The notes: generated from the sequence alone by a model not told the origin. A DNA stretch of 64,000 bases from Paracoccus sp. DMF-8 (GCF_029309835.1 NZ_JARJHL010000005.1:62001-126000), one strand, 5' to 3'; positions 27,568-40,070 are shown, counted from the first letter of the stretch. Made by a program: numbers and translations.

Positions 27568-28186
27568 TCAGGGCCGCATATCCGGCCCATGCTGCCCATG
27601 CGCTCGACGCGGGCCGGGTCCGAAGACCGGCCCGATCTGCGCCAGCCTGTCGATCTGCGCGGGCTCCAGCACATCGCGCAGGGCGGCGGCCGCATCCAGC
27701 AGGGTCCGGGCCGTCTCGGCCGCTGGTCAGCGCCTCGCTTTCCGGCCATTCTTTCGGCGGGCAAGGGCCGCAGGGCATTATCTAGGGGCATCACTCGCGG
27801 GCGGCATCCGGCGCGACATCGAGACGGGGCGCGCATGTCGGGCGCGACCGTTGGCGATCGGCGCCCGAGTAATAGTCGTGCCAGGCATCCTGTTGCGCAT
27901 CCGTGATATCCAGCCATATCCCGGCCCCGGCCGAATGGGCGGCAAGGCCCGGCCCGGAAATTGCGGCGGGGGGCATTCCGGCAGGAGAGCATCGCGGCAG
28001 GGAGCATCGCTGCGAGGGTAGCGGGGGCGCTGCGGTCCCGGCACAGCCGGGCCGGGCCGCATCTGCACCGTTTCCCCAGCCCCCATTCCCCCGGCCCCCA
28101 CCGGCGGCTCCTGCGCCGCAAGCGGCGCGGCAAGCGTGCCCAGCATGGTAAGGGGCAGGCAGGATTTTCGTGGCAAATCCGTTCAT
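27568..28186 (-). CDS. Periplasmic LTxxQ (Spy/CpxP-like) protein, frameshifted
   Basis: Starts near 28186 (MNGFATKIL) or at an alternative TTG at 28176, with a signal peptide ending LGTLAAPLAAQEPP. A Gly/Pro-rich segment follows, then WLDITDAQQDAWHDYY, an LTxxQ-type helix as in Spy/CpxP stress chaperones. The C terminus reads in yet another frame: LLDAAAALRDVLEPAQIDRL and a His-rich tail GQHGPDMRP to the stop at 27568. At least three frame changes are needed. It is divergent from a two-component system, the same layout as cpxP beside cpxRA, which suggests envelope or metal stress sensing. Confidence 0.55.
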
Positions 28187-28394
28187 CTTTCAAACCTTTC
28201 ATCGGTTGCGATACCGATGAAATTAGCCCTGCCGTTTTTCCGGCTTAGGTCCTGGGTGTAACGAATTCTTTCCGGGGGACGCGGTTTTGCAAACGAATGT
28301 TTCCGCAGCGATTTCAGCAAAGTTTCGTCACAAAATAGCCCAAGCGGCGCGATCCGGAATCGGCTAGAACGAATCGCAAAGCAACGTGGATCCG

Positions 28395-29135
28395 ATGACG
28401 CATATCCTCATTGCCGACGACGACCCCGAAATCCGCAGCCTGCTGCGCCGCTATCTGGAGGAACAGGGCTTTCGTGTCTCGACCGCGGCCGACCGGCGCG
28501 AATGCGAGGCGCGGGTGGCCGATGGCGCGCCCGACCTGATCGTGCTGGACGTGATGCTGCCCGACGGTTCGGGGCTGGATATCTGCCGCAGCCTGCATGA
28601 ACATCGCCCCGGCCTGCGCATCGTTCTGCTGACCGCGCTGAAAGAGGACGTCGACCGCATCATCGGTCTGGAACTGGGCGCGGACGACTATCTGGGCAAG
28701 CCCTTCAACCCGCGCGAACTGGTCGCCCGGATCAAGGCGGTCATGCGCCGCTCCGGCCCCGAGGACATCCCGGCGCCGGACGCCCGCACCTATCGCTTCG
28801 CCGGGTTCGAGGCCGACCCCGGCCAGCGCCGTGTCGCGGCGGCGGATGGCAGCGAAATCGAACTGACGGGGGCCGAATTCGACCTGTTGCGGGTGTTTCT
28901 GGAACGTCCGGGGCGGCTGTTGTCGCGCGACCAGCTTCTGGACCTGACGCAGGGGCGCGACCGCGATCCGCTGGACCGCTCGATCGACGTGCTGATGAGC
29001 AGGCTGCGCCGCAAGCTGGGCGAAAAGGCCAGCGAGACGCTCTTTCGCACCGTGCGCAACGGCGGCTATCAGCTTGCCGTGCCGGTGACCGTGGGGGCGA
29101 CCGCGGGGGTGACCGTGGGGGCGGGGCAAGGGTGA
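28395..29135 (+). CDS. OmpR-family response regulator
   Basis: About 246 residues. Receiver domain: acidic pocket IADDDPE near the N terminus, phospho-acceptor Asp in LIVLDVMLPDGSGLD, conserved Thr in VLLTALK and Lys in YLGKPFNPREL. The C-terminal winged helix has IELTGAEFDLLRVFLE and SIDVLMSRLRRKL. An ATG at 28395 is preferred; a GTG at 28386 is possible. The C terminus carries a small duplicated segment (VTVGATAGVTVGAG) from a 15-base tandem repeat. The stop overlaps the kinase GTG start. Divergent from the LTxxQ gene by about 200 bases, its probable target. Confidence 0.9.
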   Translation: MTHILIADDDPEIRSLLRRYLEEQGFRVSTAADRRECEARVADGAPDLIVLDVMLPDGSGLDICRSLHEHRPGLRIVLLTALKEDVDRIIGLELGADDYLGKPFNPRELVARIKAVMRRSGPEDIPAPDARTYRFAGFEADPGQRRVAAADGSEIELTGAEFDLLRVFLERPGRLLSRDQLLDLTQGRDRDPLDRSIDVLMSRLRRKLGEKASETLFRTVRNGGYQLAVPVTVGATAGVTVGAGQG

Positions 29136-30407
29136 AATCGCTTCAGGCCCGTATCGCCGCGCTGCTGGTCGCCGCCATCATCGGCGTGGTGACGCTGGCA
29201 AGCCTTGCCGCCACGCGGGTCATGCAGCCGCCCGCCCCGCAGGCGACGATGGAGCCGGTGGCGCGTCAGATCCATCTGGCGCTTGACCTGCTGGGTCACG
29301 GGACGGGGCATGATGGCACGGAACCTGGCAGGGGGTCCGCGCCGCAGGCCGATCTGCATCCGGAACCAGCCGCGGGCGAGATCCTGCCCCGCGAATCCGA
29401 CTTTCTGCGCGAGGCCCTGCGCCGGACCGGCAGCCCCCGCGATGTCGTGGTGACACGGGTTGGCGAACGGACGGCGCTGAACGCGTCTGTCCGGGTATCG
29501 CCTGAGAACTGGCGGGTCTTTGCGATCCCCGACATGTCGCCCCCGGCCGGGCGCTGGAAGGTGCTGGCGATCTGGCTGGCGCTGATCGTTCTGGGAAGCG
29601 CCGCGATTTCGATCCATATCGCGCGACGGCTGACGCGGCCCCTGCAACTGCTGGAGGATGCGGCGGACCGGGTCGGACCGGACGGCACGCTGGATCATGT
29701 CCCCGAGACGGGCTCGGCCGAGGTGCAATCGGCGGCCCGGGCGCTGAACCGGCTGTCCGTGCAGCTCAAGGATGCGATGGAAAGCCGGATGCGGCTGGTC
29801 GCTGCGGCGGGCCACGACCTGCGCACGCCCATGACCCGGATGCGCCTGCGCGCCGAATTCATCCAAGACGCGGGCGAGCGCGCGAAATGGCTGTCCGATC
29901 TGGAGGAACTGGACCTGATCGCCGACAGCGCCATCCGTCTTGTCCGCGAAGAGGTCGGCCCCGACGGCCGCGAACCGCTGCGGCTGGACCGTCTGCTGGG
30001 GCAGATCGCGCAGGAATTGCGCGCCACGGGCCACCGGGTCGACATGGGTGCCCTGCCCGAGATGACGGTGATGGGCGGTCCGATCGCGCTGAAACGTGCG
30101 CTGCGCAACCTGATCGCCAATGCCGCGACACATGGCGGCGGGGCGCATGTGTCGCTGGCGCGGGATGGCACGCAGGCGGTCGTCACCATCGAGGACGAAG
30201 GCCCCGGCGTGCCCCCCGAACTGCTGGCGCGGATTTTCGAGCCTTTCTTCCGCGTCGATCAGGCCCGGCGCAAATCCTTTCCCGGCGCGGGCACTGGGCC
30301 CGGCCATCGCGCGCGAGATCGTCGAGCGCAACGGCGGCACCATCACCATCGCCAACCGCCTCCCGCAGGGGCTGGTCCAGACCTGCCATCTGCCTGTCGC
30401 GGGGTGA
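29132..30407 (+). CDS. EnvZ/CpxA-type sensor histidine kinase, one frameshift
   Basis: Membrane kinase: helix 1 at residues about 7-26 (ARIAALLVAAIIGVVTLASL), a periplasmic loop of about 120 residues, helix 2 (LAIWLALIVLGSAAI), HAMP (RRLTRPLQLLEDAADRV), H box AAGHDLRTPMTRMRLRAE with the phospho-His, N box LRNLIANAATHGGGAH and G1 DEGPGVP. The frame changes near 30293; the other frame continues LGPAIAREIVERNGGTI to a stop at 30407 with the G2 region intact. GTG start overlapping the regulator stop. Signal unknown; neighbours suggest envelope or metal stress. Confidence 0.87.
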
Positions 30408-30895
30408 TCGGACGGCGCAGAGGATTCGCCACCCGGCAACTCTGGACGGGACGGGAAAAAGGATCGAAATACGCCCCTGTCGCGCCGATCGGCCGGTGGG
30501 CAAGGCGGCGCGCGACCTGAACAGATCTTCCATGACAGCGATGCCGGGCAGGATATCACCGGCTCGAAGGTCGATCCTTGCCACCCATGATCCCACCGGC
30601 GCGATCCCGGTCAGGCAGAGCCGGGCAGATGGCCAGTGCCTCGGCCACTTCGGGAAAACCGGGACCTGCTGGCCCGTCCCGCACCGACAGGTCCGGGATG
30701 CCCCTGCCCCATCTTTTCACCTGCCCCGTCCTTGCACCTGTCCCGTCTTTTCGCGGACTGCAAGCACCCGGCCGGGGGCCGCGCATTCCCCGGCGACAGC
30801 CCTGCATCGGGGCGCGAAGTTAAGGCGCCCATTTGACGTAACCCATGATACAGTTGCCAAAATCCTCCTGATTTCCCGACACAGAGAGTCGCGCC
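30408..30895. other. Non-coding stretch before the multi-hydrolase locus
   Basis: About 490 bases without a supportable gene on either strand. It should contain the promoter of the papain-like gene. An AGAGAG stretch sits about 10 bases before the ATG at 30896. The base composition stays GC-rich. Confidence 0.5.
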
Positions 30896-33044
30896 ATGCC
30901 GCAGGATCCCAAGGACCTCTTGACACAGAACGGTGTCGAAACCGACCGGCTGGATCTGCGCGACCTGACCTATACGCCGCCGCTGACGACCCTGCGGCGC
31001 AGCGTCATGCCCGATCCCGCGCTGTTTCAACCCGCGCAGCCGGATGGGCGCCTGCTACCGCTGTTCGGCGTGCGCGATCAGGGGCAGAGCGCGCGCTGCA
31101 CCGGCTTTGCGCTGGCCGCGCTGATCGACATGCAGCGCCGCCTGCAGGCGGCATCCGCGCCGGAACCCGTGGGTGCGGATGACGAACGCACCAGCGCCGA
31201 CATGCTGTATCAGCTGGCCCGGCTGCACGATCTTTACCCGCAGGACGGTGATGGCAAGGATGGCGACAACAAGGATGGCGCGCGCGAAGCGGCACGGATG
31301 AGCCGCCTTGCCGGGATCACGCGGCCGCGCCGCGATGGCATACGCAGCCTGCGTTCCGTGCTCAAGGCCTTTTATCATCACGGGGTCTGTCTGGAAAACG
31401 GTCCCGACGCCAATGCCTGCTGGCCCACGGCCGGGCCGACCGACCCGCCCGAAGGCGAGGCGGCCGAAATCACCTTTCCGACCGCGCCGCAGGCGGATGC
31501 GGCGCGCGCCGTGCCGCTTGGCGCCTATTGCCGGCTGGCGCCGATCCTGCACCATTACCATGCCGCGCTGACCGATACCGGCACGGCGCTGGTCGCGGCC
31601 CATATCCATGACGGCTGGTCGGCGCGGGCCGTGGCCGGGGCCGGGGGCGAAATCCGCGTCCCCGCCACGGCAGAGCGGCGCGGCAGCCATGCCTTTGTTC
31701 TGATCGGCTATGACGAACACGGCTTTCTGGTGCTGAATTCACTGGGGCCGGAATGGGGCGGCTATCGCGGCTATGCGGGGGTCGCATTATGGCGCTATGC
31801 CGATTGGGCAAAGAATGTCATGGATGGCTGGGTGCTGCGCCTTGGCGTGCCCGCGCCCGACAGTTTCGAATTCACGCTTGGCCGGCAGGGCGCGGGATCC
31901 GCGCAGGAACCCGTGCCGAACTCGACGCCCTGCATCGCCCTGATCGGGCGCTACCTGACGCTGGAGGATGGCGAATACATCCGGCTTGGCGCCTATCCCT
32001 CCAGCCCGGCGCTGCTGGAAAACAGCCTGCGGGGGCTGGGCGGCAGCGACTGGAAGGGCGTGGTGCTGTGGCTGTCCTCGGGGCTGCATCTGCTGGGCGA
32101 ATCCTTTACCGCCGCCGCCCGCCGCCGTGCCGCGATCGAGGCGATGGGCTATTATCCCTTTACCCTGTTCTGGGCCGGGAATTTCGGCGAATCCGCCCTG
32201 CAGGCGCTGCACGACAGCGCCGAACGCAGCGCCCGCATCGCAGGCAGCAACGGCGCCGATGGCGAACGTCTGCGCGATCTGGTTTTCGAGGGCGAGATCC
32301 GCAGCATCGGCCGCGCGATCTGGCGCGAGATCCAGTGCCAATGCGACACGCGCGGTCTGGGGCGATGCGCAGCCCCCGGCAGGATCGCCCGCCGGTCCGG
32401 CCTTTGACATGCTGCGCCATATGCTGAACTGGACCGGGCCGCGCGGCCTACCGCTGCATATCGTCGCCGAAGGCACGGGCGCGCTGGTCGCCGATGCGCT
32501 GGTCGAGGCCCTGCGCGGCAGGCCCGGCACGATCCGCGATGCCCGGACCGCGTCGCTGGCCAGCCTGCAACTGGTCCTGCCCGCCATCCGGCTGGATCAG
32601 GCGGCGCAACGCCTGCTTCCGCTGATCGGGCAGTTGAACCAGCGCCCTGCCCCCGATCTGGCCCCGAACCCTGCCCCGGACCCCGCGCCCGCAAGCACCG
32701 AACCGCTGGACGGCGCCGTCGCGCGGGGCCGGATCTATCTGCCGAATGCCGACATCCAGCAGCGGCTGTTTCTGGATGGCTACGGTCGCGGCTTTCTGGA
32801 ACTGGTCGCCAATGCCTGCGAAAGACGCGATCCCCGCACCGGCGCCCCGCCCCTGATGCTGGGACAGGCAGAGGCCGCCGGGACCGCGCCATTCGACAAT
32901 CCCGCGCTGAAAACGGCGCTGACCCATGTCACCGCGCTTGGCGGCGCCTATGGCAGATTTGGCCGCATGCACCAGTTGAAATTCGACCGCCTGCCCGCCT
33001 TCGAGGCGGAAATCATGCGCAATCTGCAAAGCTTTCAGGATTGA
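30896..33044 (+). CDS. Papain-like (C1) peptidase fused to alpha/beta-hydrolase-like domain, one frameshift
   Basis: About 715 residues when joined. Residues about 30-315 form a papain-like peptidase: Gln and Cys in VRDQGQSARCTGFALAAL (Cys68), His265 in RGSHAFVLIGYD, and Asn281 in VLNSLGPEWGGYRGY, the full catalytic set. No signal peptide or prodomain is apparent. From about residue 340 a second domain resembles an alpha/beta hydrolase (DWKGVVLWLSSGLHLLGES, then LPLHIVAEGTGALVADAL), but the elbow reads EGTGA, with Thr where the nucleophile Ser is expected, so it may be inactive or use Thr. The frame changes near 32340. It lies 39 bases before the SGNH-caspase-M15 gene, probably one operon. 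Confidence 0.75.
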
Positions 33045-33083
33045 GACCGACCGGACAAACCATTGATCGCAAAGGAACAGACC

Positions 33084-35531
33084 ATGACCAAGGATCTTCC
33101 TCGTATCACATTGGACGAATTGATGCGGATGCTGGCCGACCCTTCGGTCCCCGAATCCGATATCGCCCGCTATTTCATCGAAGACGAGGCGCGCTCGACC
33201 CCGCTGAACCCGGCGCTGCGCCCCAACCCCCAATATGTCGAAGGCGCCGAGACGTTGGACGGCATCCGCGCCGCAGGCATGTTGTCGGCCGCCAATGACT
33301 ATTGCCGCTGGCGCCGCAAGACCGCCTTTGACCGCAGGATCGCCGGAAACGACGCGGGGCCGGTCATCGTGGCCGAAGGCGACAGCTGGTTTCAATATCC
33401 GCTGATCCTGAACGATGTCATCGACCACCTGTCGGGAAAATGGGCGATCAACTGTCTCAGTTCGGCGGGCGCCTTGCTGGAGGACATGGTGACGACCCCG
33501 GAATATGCCGGGCCGCTGGAACGCTATGGCGCGCAGATCCTGCTGTTTTCGGCGGGCGGCAATGATCTGGTCGCGGGCGGCGCGCTGGCCAATCACCTTG
33601 AATCCTACGACCGCGACACCGCGTCCCAGATGCGCCCCGAGGATTACCTGCGCGCCTCGTTCCAGCAGATTCTGGACAATGCCTTTGCGCAATATGAACG
33701 GATGTGCCGCGATGTGGCGGGCAGCTTTCCGGCGGTGCGCATCATCAGCCACGGCTATGATTACGCCATCCCCAATCGCGGCAGATGGATGGGGGTGCCG
33801 ATGGAAAAACGCGGCATCACCGACCCGAAGCTGCAGGTCCAGATCGCGCAAAGGATGGTGGACCGTTTCAACAACGGCCTGCGCCTGCTGGCGCAGCGGA
33901 TGCCGAACCTGACCTATGTCGATTGCCGGGGCAGCGTTTCGAACTGGTATGACGAGCTGCACCCGCGCAATGAGGGTTACGCCAGCGCGGCCGGGCGGAT
34001 CGACAAGGCGATCACGCAGGCGCTGGCGGGCGGCACGCGCAGCGCGGGCACGCGGGGCGGCCGGGCGCGGGGCGGCGACAGCACGGCCGAGGCCCGGACG
34101 CCGCAGGCCCGGTCCCTGCATGTCGGGATAGATTTCCTGAACACCCAGACCTATGCGGGCTGGAACGGCCAGCTTTTCGGCTGTGTCAACGATGCCGAAA
34201 AGATGCAGGTCATCGCGACGGAACAGGGCTACGACGCGCGCGCGCTGCACAACCGCGACGCCACCCGCGCCGCCGTGATCGCCGCGGTCGAAGAGGATGC
34301 CGGAAAACTGGCCGAGGGCGATCATTACCTGCTGACCTTCGCCTGCCACGGCGGCCGCATCACCGATTTCAATCAGGACGAAGACGACGGCCATGACGAG
34401 GCGCTTTGCCTGTTCGACTACATGATCGCGGATGACGAGATCTTTCGGCTGCTGTCGCTGTTCAGGCCGGGCGTGCGGGTGCTGGCGGTGATCGACAGCT
34501 GCAATTCCGGCACGGTGATCCGCGCCAATCCGCTGGACCCCTTTGCCATCACGACGGGACCGGGGATTTCGCGGTCGATGCCAACCAGCATCGCCGATCT
34601 GGTGAACTCGGTCCATATCAACGAATACAAGACCTTTGCCCGTTATTCGATGATCGACGAAAATGCCGTGCATGACCCGATGGGGCCGATCAGTGCCTCG
34701 GTCATCAGCCTTTCGGCCTGTCAGGACACCGAATCCGCGCTGGAAATCAACGGCGGCGGGCGCTTTACCCGCGCGCTGGTCGAGACCTGGGCCAATGGCG
34801 CCTACCGCGGCAGTCACCGGGCCTTTCTGGACATGATCGCAGCCAGGGTCACCGGCTATCAGGTGCCGCAATACAATACCTATGGTCCCAAAGACCCCGC
34901 GTTCGAGGCGCAAAACCCCTTTACCGTCACCGCGAACCCGCGCGGCAACCCGGTCATCGTCCAGTTGGAATGCGAGCTGGGCAAATGCGGCGTGCCGCAA
35001 GGCGCCAGAACGCCCGTCACCCCGGAAGGCCTGCCGGAACCGGAACCGGTCGCACCGCCGCCCGCCGGAAAGCCCGCGAACCCGACCGGCCCCGCCGAAC
35101 AGCAGGCCTTTCTGGAATGGGCCGCCGGGCTGAACCTGCAGCATTTCACCCCCGAGGAGTTTCTGGCGCTTGGCGGGCCGAATGCGCCGGGCGGGGCCTG
35201 CGCGGGGCTGAACACGCTGCCGCCGCCCGCGCTCTGGCCGAATATGGTCCCGACGGCGCGGGTGCTGGATCGGTTGCGCGGCCGTCTGGCCCGCCCGATC
35301 CTGATCGTCGCGGCCTATCGCAGCGCCGCCTATCGCGCCTGTCTGGGCGATGACGACCCGGAACATCAGCGTTTCTCGGCGGTGGATTTCATGGTGCAGG
35401 GCCTGTCCCCCGCCGTCGCCGCCGCCGAACTGCGCCAGATGCGCGATCTGGAAGGGGTGTTTTCAGGCGGCATCGGCATGTTCGACAAATATGTCCATCT
35501 GGATACGAACGGAACGAATACGGATTGGTAG
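33084..35531 (+). CDS. SGNH hydrolase - caspase - M15 peptidase fusion protein
   Basis: An intact 815-residue protein with three enzyme domains. (1) Residues about 92-315: SGNH/GDSL hydrolase with VAEGDSWFQYP (Ser101), FSAGGND (Asn160) and DELHP (Asp290, His293). (2) Residues about 344-630: caspase/metacaspase fold, starting SLHVGIDFLNTQTY, with His422 in TFACHGG and Cys473 in VIDSCNSG. (3) Residues about 675-815: M15-type zinc DD-peptidase, starting HFTPEEFLALGG, with AAYRS, His761 and Asp768 in HQRFSAVDF, and His805 in VHLD. Linkers are Gly/Arg-rich (318-342) and Pro-rich (641-672). All catalytic residues are present. No signal peptide or membrane helix is seen. Start at 33084 after AAAGGAAC; a TTG at 33063 is an alternative. 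Confidence 0.85.
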   Translation: MTKDLPRITLDELMRMLADPSVPESDIARYFIEDEARSTPLNPALRPNPQYVEGAETLDGIRAAGMLSAANDYCRWRRKTAFDRRIAGNDAGPVIVAEGDSWFQYPLILNDVIDHLSGKWAINCLSSAGALLEDMVTTPEYAGPLERYGAQILLFSAGGNDLVAGGALANHLESYDRDTASQMRPEDYLRASFQQILDNAFAQYERMCRDVAGSFPAVRIISHGYDYAIPNRGRWMGVPMEKRGITDPKLQVQIAQRMVDRFNNGLRLLAQRMPNLTYVDCRGSVSNWYDELHPRNEGYASAAGRIDKAITQALAGGTRSAGTRGGRARGGDSTAEARTPQARSLHVGIDFLNTQTYAGWNGQLFGCVNDAEKMQVIATEQGYDARALHNRDATRAAVIAAVEEDAGKLAEGDHYLLTFACHGGRITDFNQDEDDGHDEALCLFDYMIADDEIFRLLSLFRPGVRVLAVIDSCNSGTVIRANPLDPFAITTGPGISRSMPTSIADLVNSVHINEYKTFARYSMIDENAVHDPMGPISASVISLSACQDTESALEINGGGRFTRALVETWANGAYRGSHRAFLDMIAARVTGYQVPQYNTYGPKDPAFEAQNPFTVTANPRGNPVIVQLECELGKCGVPQGARTPVTPEGLPEPEPVAPPPAGKPANPTGPAEQQAFLEWAAGLNLQHFTPEEFLALGGPNAPGGACAGLNTLPPPALWPNMVPTARVLDRLRGRLARPILIVAAYRSAAYRACLGDDDPEHQRFSAVDFMVQGLSPAVAAAELRQMRDLEGVFSGGIGMFDKYVHLDTNGTNTDW

Positions 35532-35534
35532 CGG

Positions 35535-36825
35535 CTGGAAATCCAGCGACAGCAGGCGCACCTCGGATGTGCCGGTCAGGCGGTGGCGGCGATGGTCAAG
35601 GCCAAGGTCCGACAGATCGGCCCCGCCCCAGATCGCGCCCGGCATCATGCAGGGCGCACAGCAGCCCCTGCACGGCCAGCCCGACAGGGCGGTCCCAAAA
35701 CCCGGTGCAAGACCAAGGGCGTGGCGGATCGTGGCGGATCCTCTTTTGAGATCAGGCCGACGGCGGCCTGCAGCGACAGCCCCGGCGGCAGCGCGACGGG
35801 ATAGAGCATGAACGGCCCCTCAGGCGTGCACCCCGTCGCCAGAAAGGCGCTACCGGCCATTTCGCAACCGGCGATGCCGGGCTGCACGGGGCGGGCGAAA
35901 AAGCGCGGCCGGATCCCGCGCGGCGCGGCCCCCGTCACCGTATCGCGCAGCGACAGGGGCAGGCACAGGGACTGACCCGCCTGCGGCTGCGCGGGCTGGC
36001 CGGTCGCGGGATCGCCAAGCTCCAGCCGCATCTCCAGCGCCTGATCCGTATCGGGCGTCCCATCGGTCGGAAACGCACGCCGGGCCGATACGGCGGCGAC
36101 AGTCGCCTCGACCATGTCGCCACGACATTCCGCCGGGGAGACCAGAACCGTGGGCGGGTCGGGATCAAAGGGCGCGGCCGGATCCAGATCGAGCAGCGAT
36201 AGCAGGTCGCGATCCTGCGCCCCCAGATCAGCCGCCGCCACCGCCGAGGCCTGACCGTTCAGCAGCGCGCGGATGACGGTCTCGGCCTGACCACCCGGAC
36301 GGTTCTGGTCCAGCGCCGCGCGCCGGGCGATTTCATCGGGCTGCAGTTCCGCAATGATTTCGGGGCGGTCATGGACACGCAGAAAGGTCCGTGACCCGTT
36401 CCGCAGCGCGTCGACCGATCCGAAATGCAGCAGATTGTCGCTGTGCGGCCGCAGGCGCTGGAGTTCCGCCAGCATCCTGTCATCATCGCTCACGCCGACC
36501 AGCGCATGCGCGGCCGCATTGCTGCCCGCGATACAGGCCCCGGTGAATTCGAAATGTTCCGGGATACCGATTTTCCTGCGTGACGATCCGCCCCTCGCCA
36601 TTGAAGCAACAGGCCAGCATGGACTCGTAATCGCGCGGCATGCCGCCGGATGCCATGTCCAGCCCGCGACATGCAAGGGCCAGCGTTGCATCGTCGATAT
36701 CGTCATCCGTAGGGGCGACCGCCGAGGGGTAAGCGTGATCCAGATTGCGCGGGAAGGCAAAGTCTTCGATGGCAAAGACATGCTGAACCTCTTGCGCGGC
36801 CCGGCGCGGCGGGGTTCACGCCTTC
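35535..36825 (-). CDS. Unrecognised protein convergent with the caspase-fusion gene
   Basis: I do not recognise the family. The best continuous part runs from about 36540 to 35690 (EFTGACIAGSNAAAHALVG, VDALRNGSRTFLRVHDRP, ARRAALDQNRPGGQAETV, then PFMLYPVALPPGLSLQAA), about 280 residues with no membrane helix. The preceding frame adds a plausible start region, QEVQHVFAIEDFAFPRNLD and DDDIDDATLALACRGLDM, probably initiated near 36820 after a frame change. A Cys pair lies in SMLACCFNGEGR. The end is uncertain because the last 150 bases read well in two frames. It is tail-to-tail with the SGNH-caspase-M15 gene and back-to-back with a LuxR-type gene, so a functional link is possible but unproven. 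Confidence 0.5.
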
Positions 36826-36876
36826 GCTGAACAGCCCCCTACCCCTTGCCATGGTCCGAAGGCATCTGCCGCGCCC

Positions 36877-37653
36877 ATGTCCCGCGTTCCGGCGAGTTGC
36901 GAGAAATTCTGCAATTCCTCGAAATATCGGGTAAAAAAGGTTTTCAGCCCATCATGGAAAAAATCCCGAATTCGCGGAATGCGGCGGGCGATTGCGGGTC
37001 GGGAATGCGCGGCTCATCCGCCAGTGCGGGATTGGCGACGACCGCGTTCAGGTCGGAATGGCCAAGCTGAAAGGCGCCATTGCCTTCGTCGCGCAGCATC
37101 GCCAGCACGGGCTGGCCGACGCTGTCCCGCGTTTCGCGACAGGCCGTCAGGTCAAAGCCCCCGACGCGTTCCACAATTCCGATTTCGCCGCATCGCGAGA
37201 GGCCCCTGCAATTCCGATGAGGCGGGCACGCTGATCGAGGAAATCGGTTTTGTCGTCCCCCTGAACGAAGGTTTTTCAGCGACCTGTTCGCTGATGCGCA
37301 ACCGTCACGGCGCACCCTTTGACGCAGGCGAATTCGCCGCGATCCGCGCGCTGATGCCGATCATCGCGGCCAGCCTGCGCCGGCACTGGCCGCAGGTTCA
37401 CCACCCGGACGGCAGCACCGGGCCCGCACCCGGCAGGGCCGATGCCGATCAGGTTTTCGGCGATCTGCTGACGCCCGCGCAATGCGCGGTGACCAAGCTG
37501 ATCCTGCGCGGCCATGGCAGCCTGTCGATTGCCGAAAACCTTGGCATCACCGAAGGGACGGTGAAAATCCAGCGCTCGAACAACTATCACCGCCTTGGGA
37601 TTTCCAGCCAGAGCGTGCTGTTCCGGCGTTTCATCGACCATCTGACCGAATAG
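36877..37653 (+). CDS. LuxR-type transcriptional regulator, N-terminal half unclear
   Basis: The C terminus is a clear LuxR helix-turn-helix: FGDLLTPAQCAVTKLILRG, SLSIAENLGITEGTVKIQ and LFRRFIDHL. Upstream from about 37220, EEIGFVVPLNEGFSATCSLM and DAGEFAAIRALMPIIAASLR match the sensor half of a common alphaproteobacterial LuxR-type group. Before 37220 no frame gives convincing sequence, so the first 100 residues are either divergent or damaged by frame changes; the stated start is only the limit of the open frame. Transcription ends at the hairpin at 37654-37690. Confidence 0.6.
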   Translation: MSRVPASCEKFCNSSKYRVKKVFSPSWKKSRIRGMRRAIAGRECAAHPPVRDWRRPRSGRNGQAERRHCLRRAASPARAGRRCPAFRDRPSGQSPRRVPQFRFRRIARGPCNSDEAGTLIEEIGFVVPLNEGFSATCSLMRNRHGAPFDAGEFAAIRALMPIIAASLRRHWPQVHHPDGSTGPAPGRADADQVFGDLLTPAQCAVTKLILRGHGSLSIAENLGITEGTVKIQRSNNYHRLGISSQSVLFRRFIDHLTE

Positions 37654-37690
37654 AAAAACCCCGCAGCGATTGCGCGCTGCGGGGTGGTTT
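37654..37690. terminator. Bidirectional terminator between luxR-type gene and katG
   Basis: Ten-base perfect stem CCCCGCAGCG (37659-37668) and CGCTGCGGGG (37675-37684), loop ATTGCG, with A5 before and T-rich GGTTT after. It sits between the convergent stops at 37653 and 37705. Confidence 0.85.
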
Positions 37691-37704
37691 GTCGCAATGG
37701 CGCG

Positions 37705-40070
<2,366 letters not shown>

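Noticed and set aside
32448..35366. Very long open frame (about 970 codons) on the minus strand opposite the caspase-fusion gene
   Set aside because: It mirrors the codon phase of the plus-strand gene, has composition typical of GC-rich antisense frames, and shows no family motifs, while the plus strand has three full catalytic domains.
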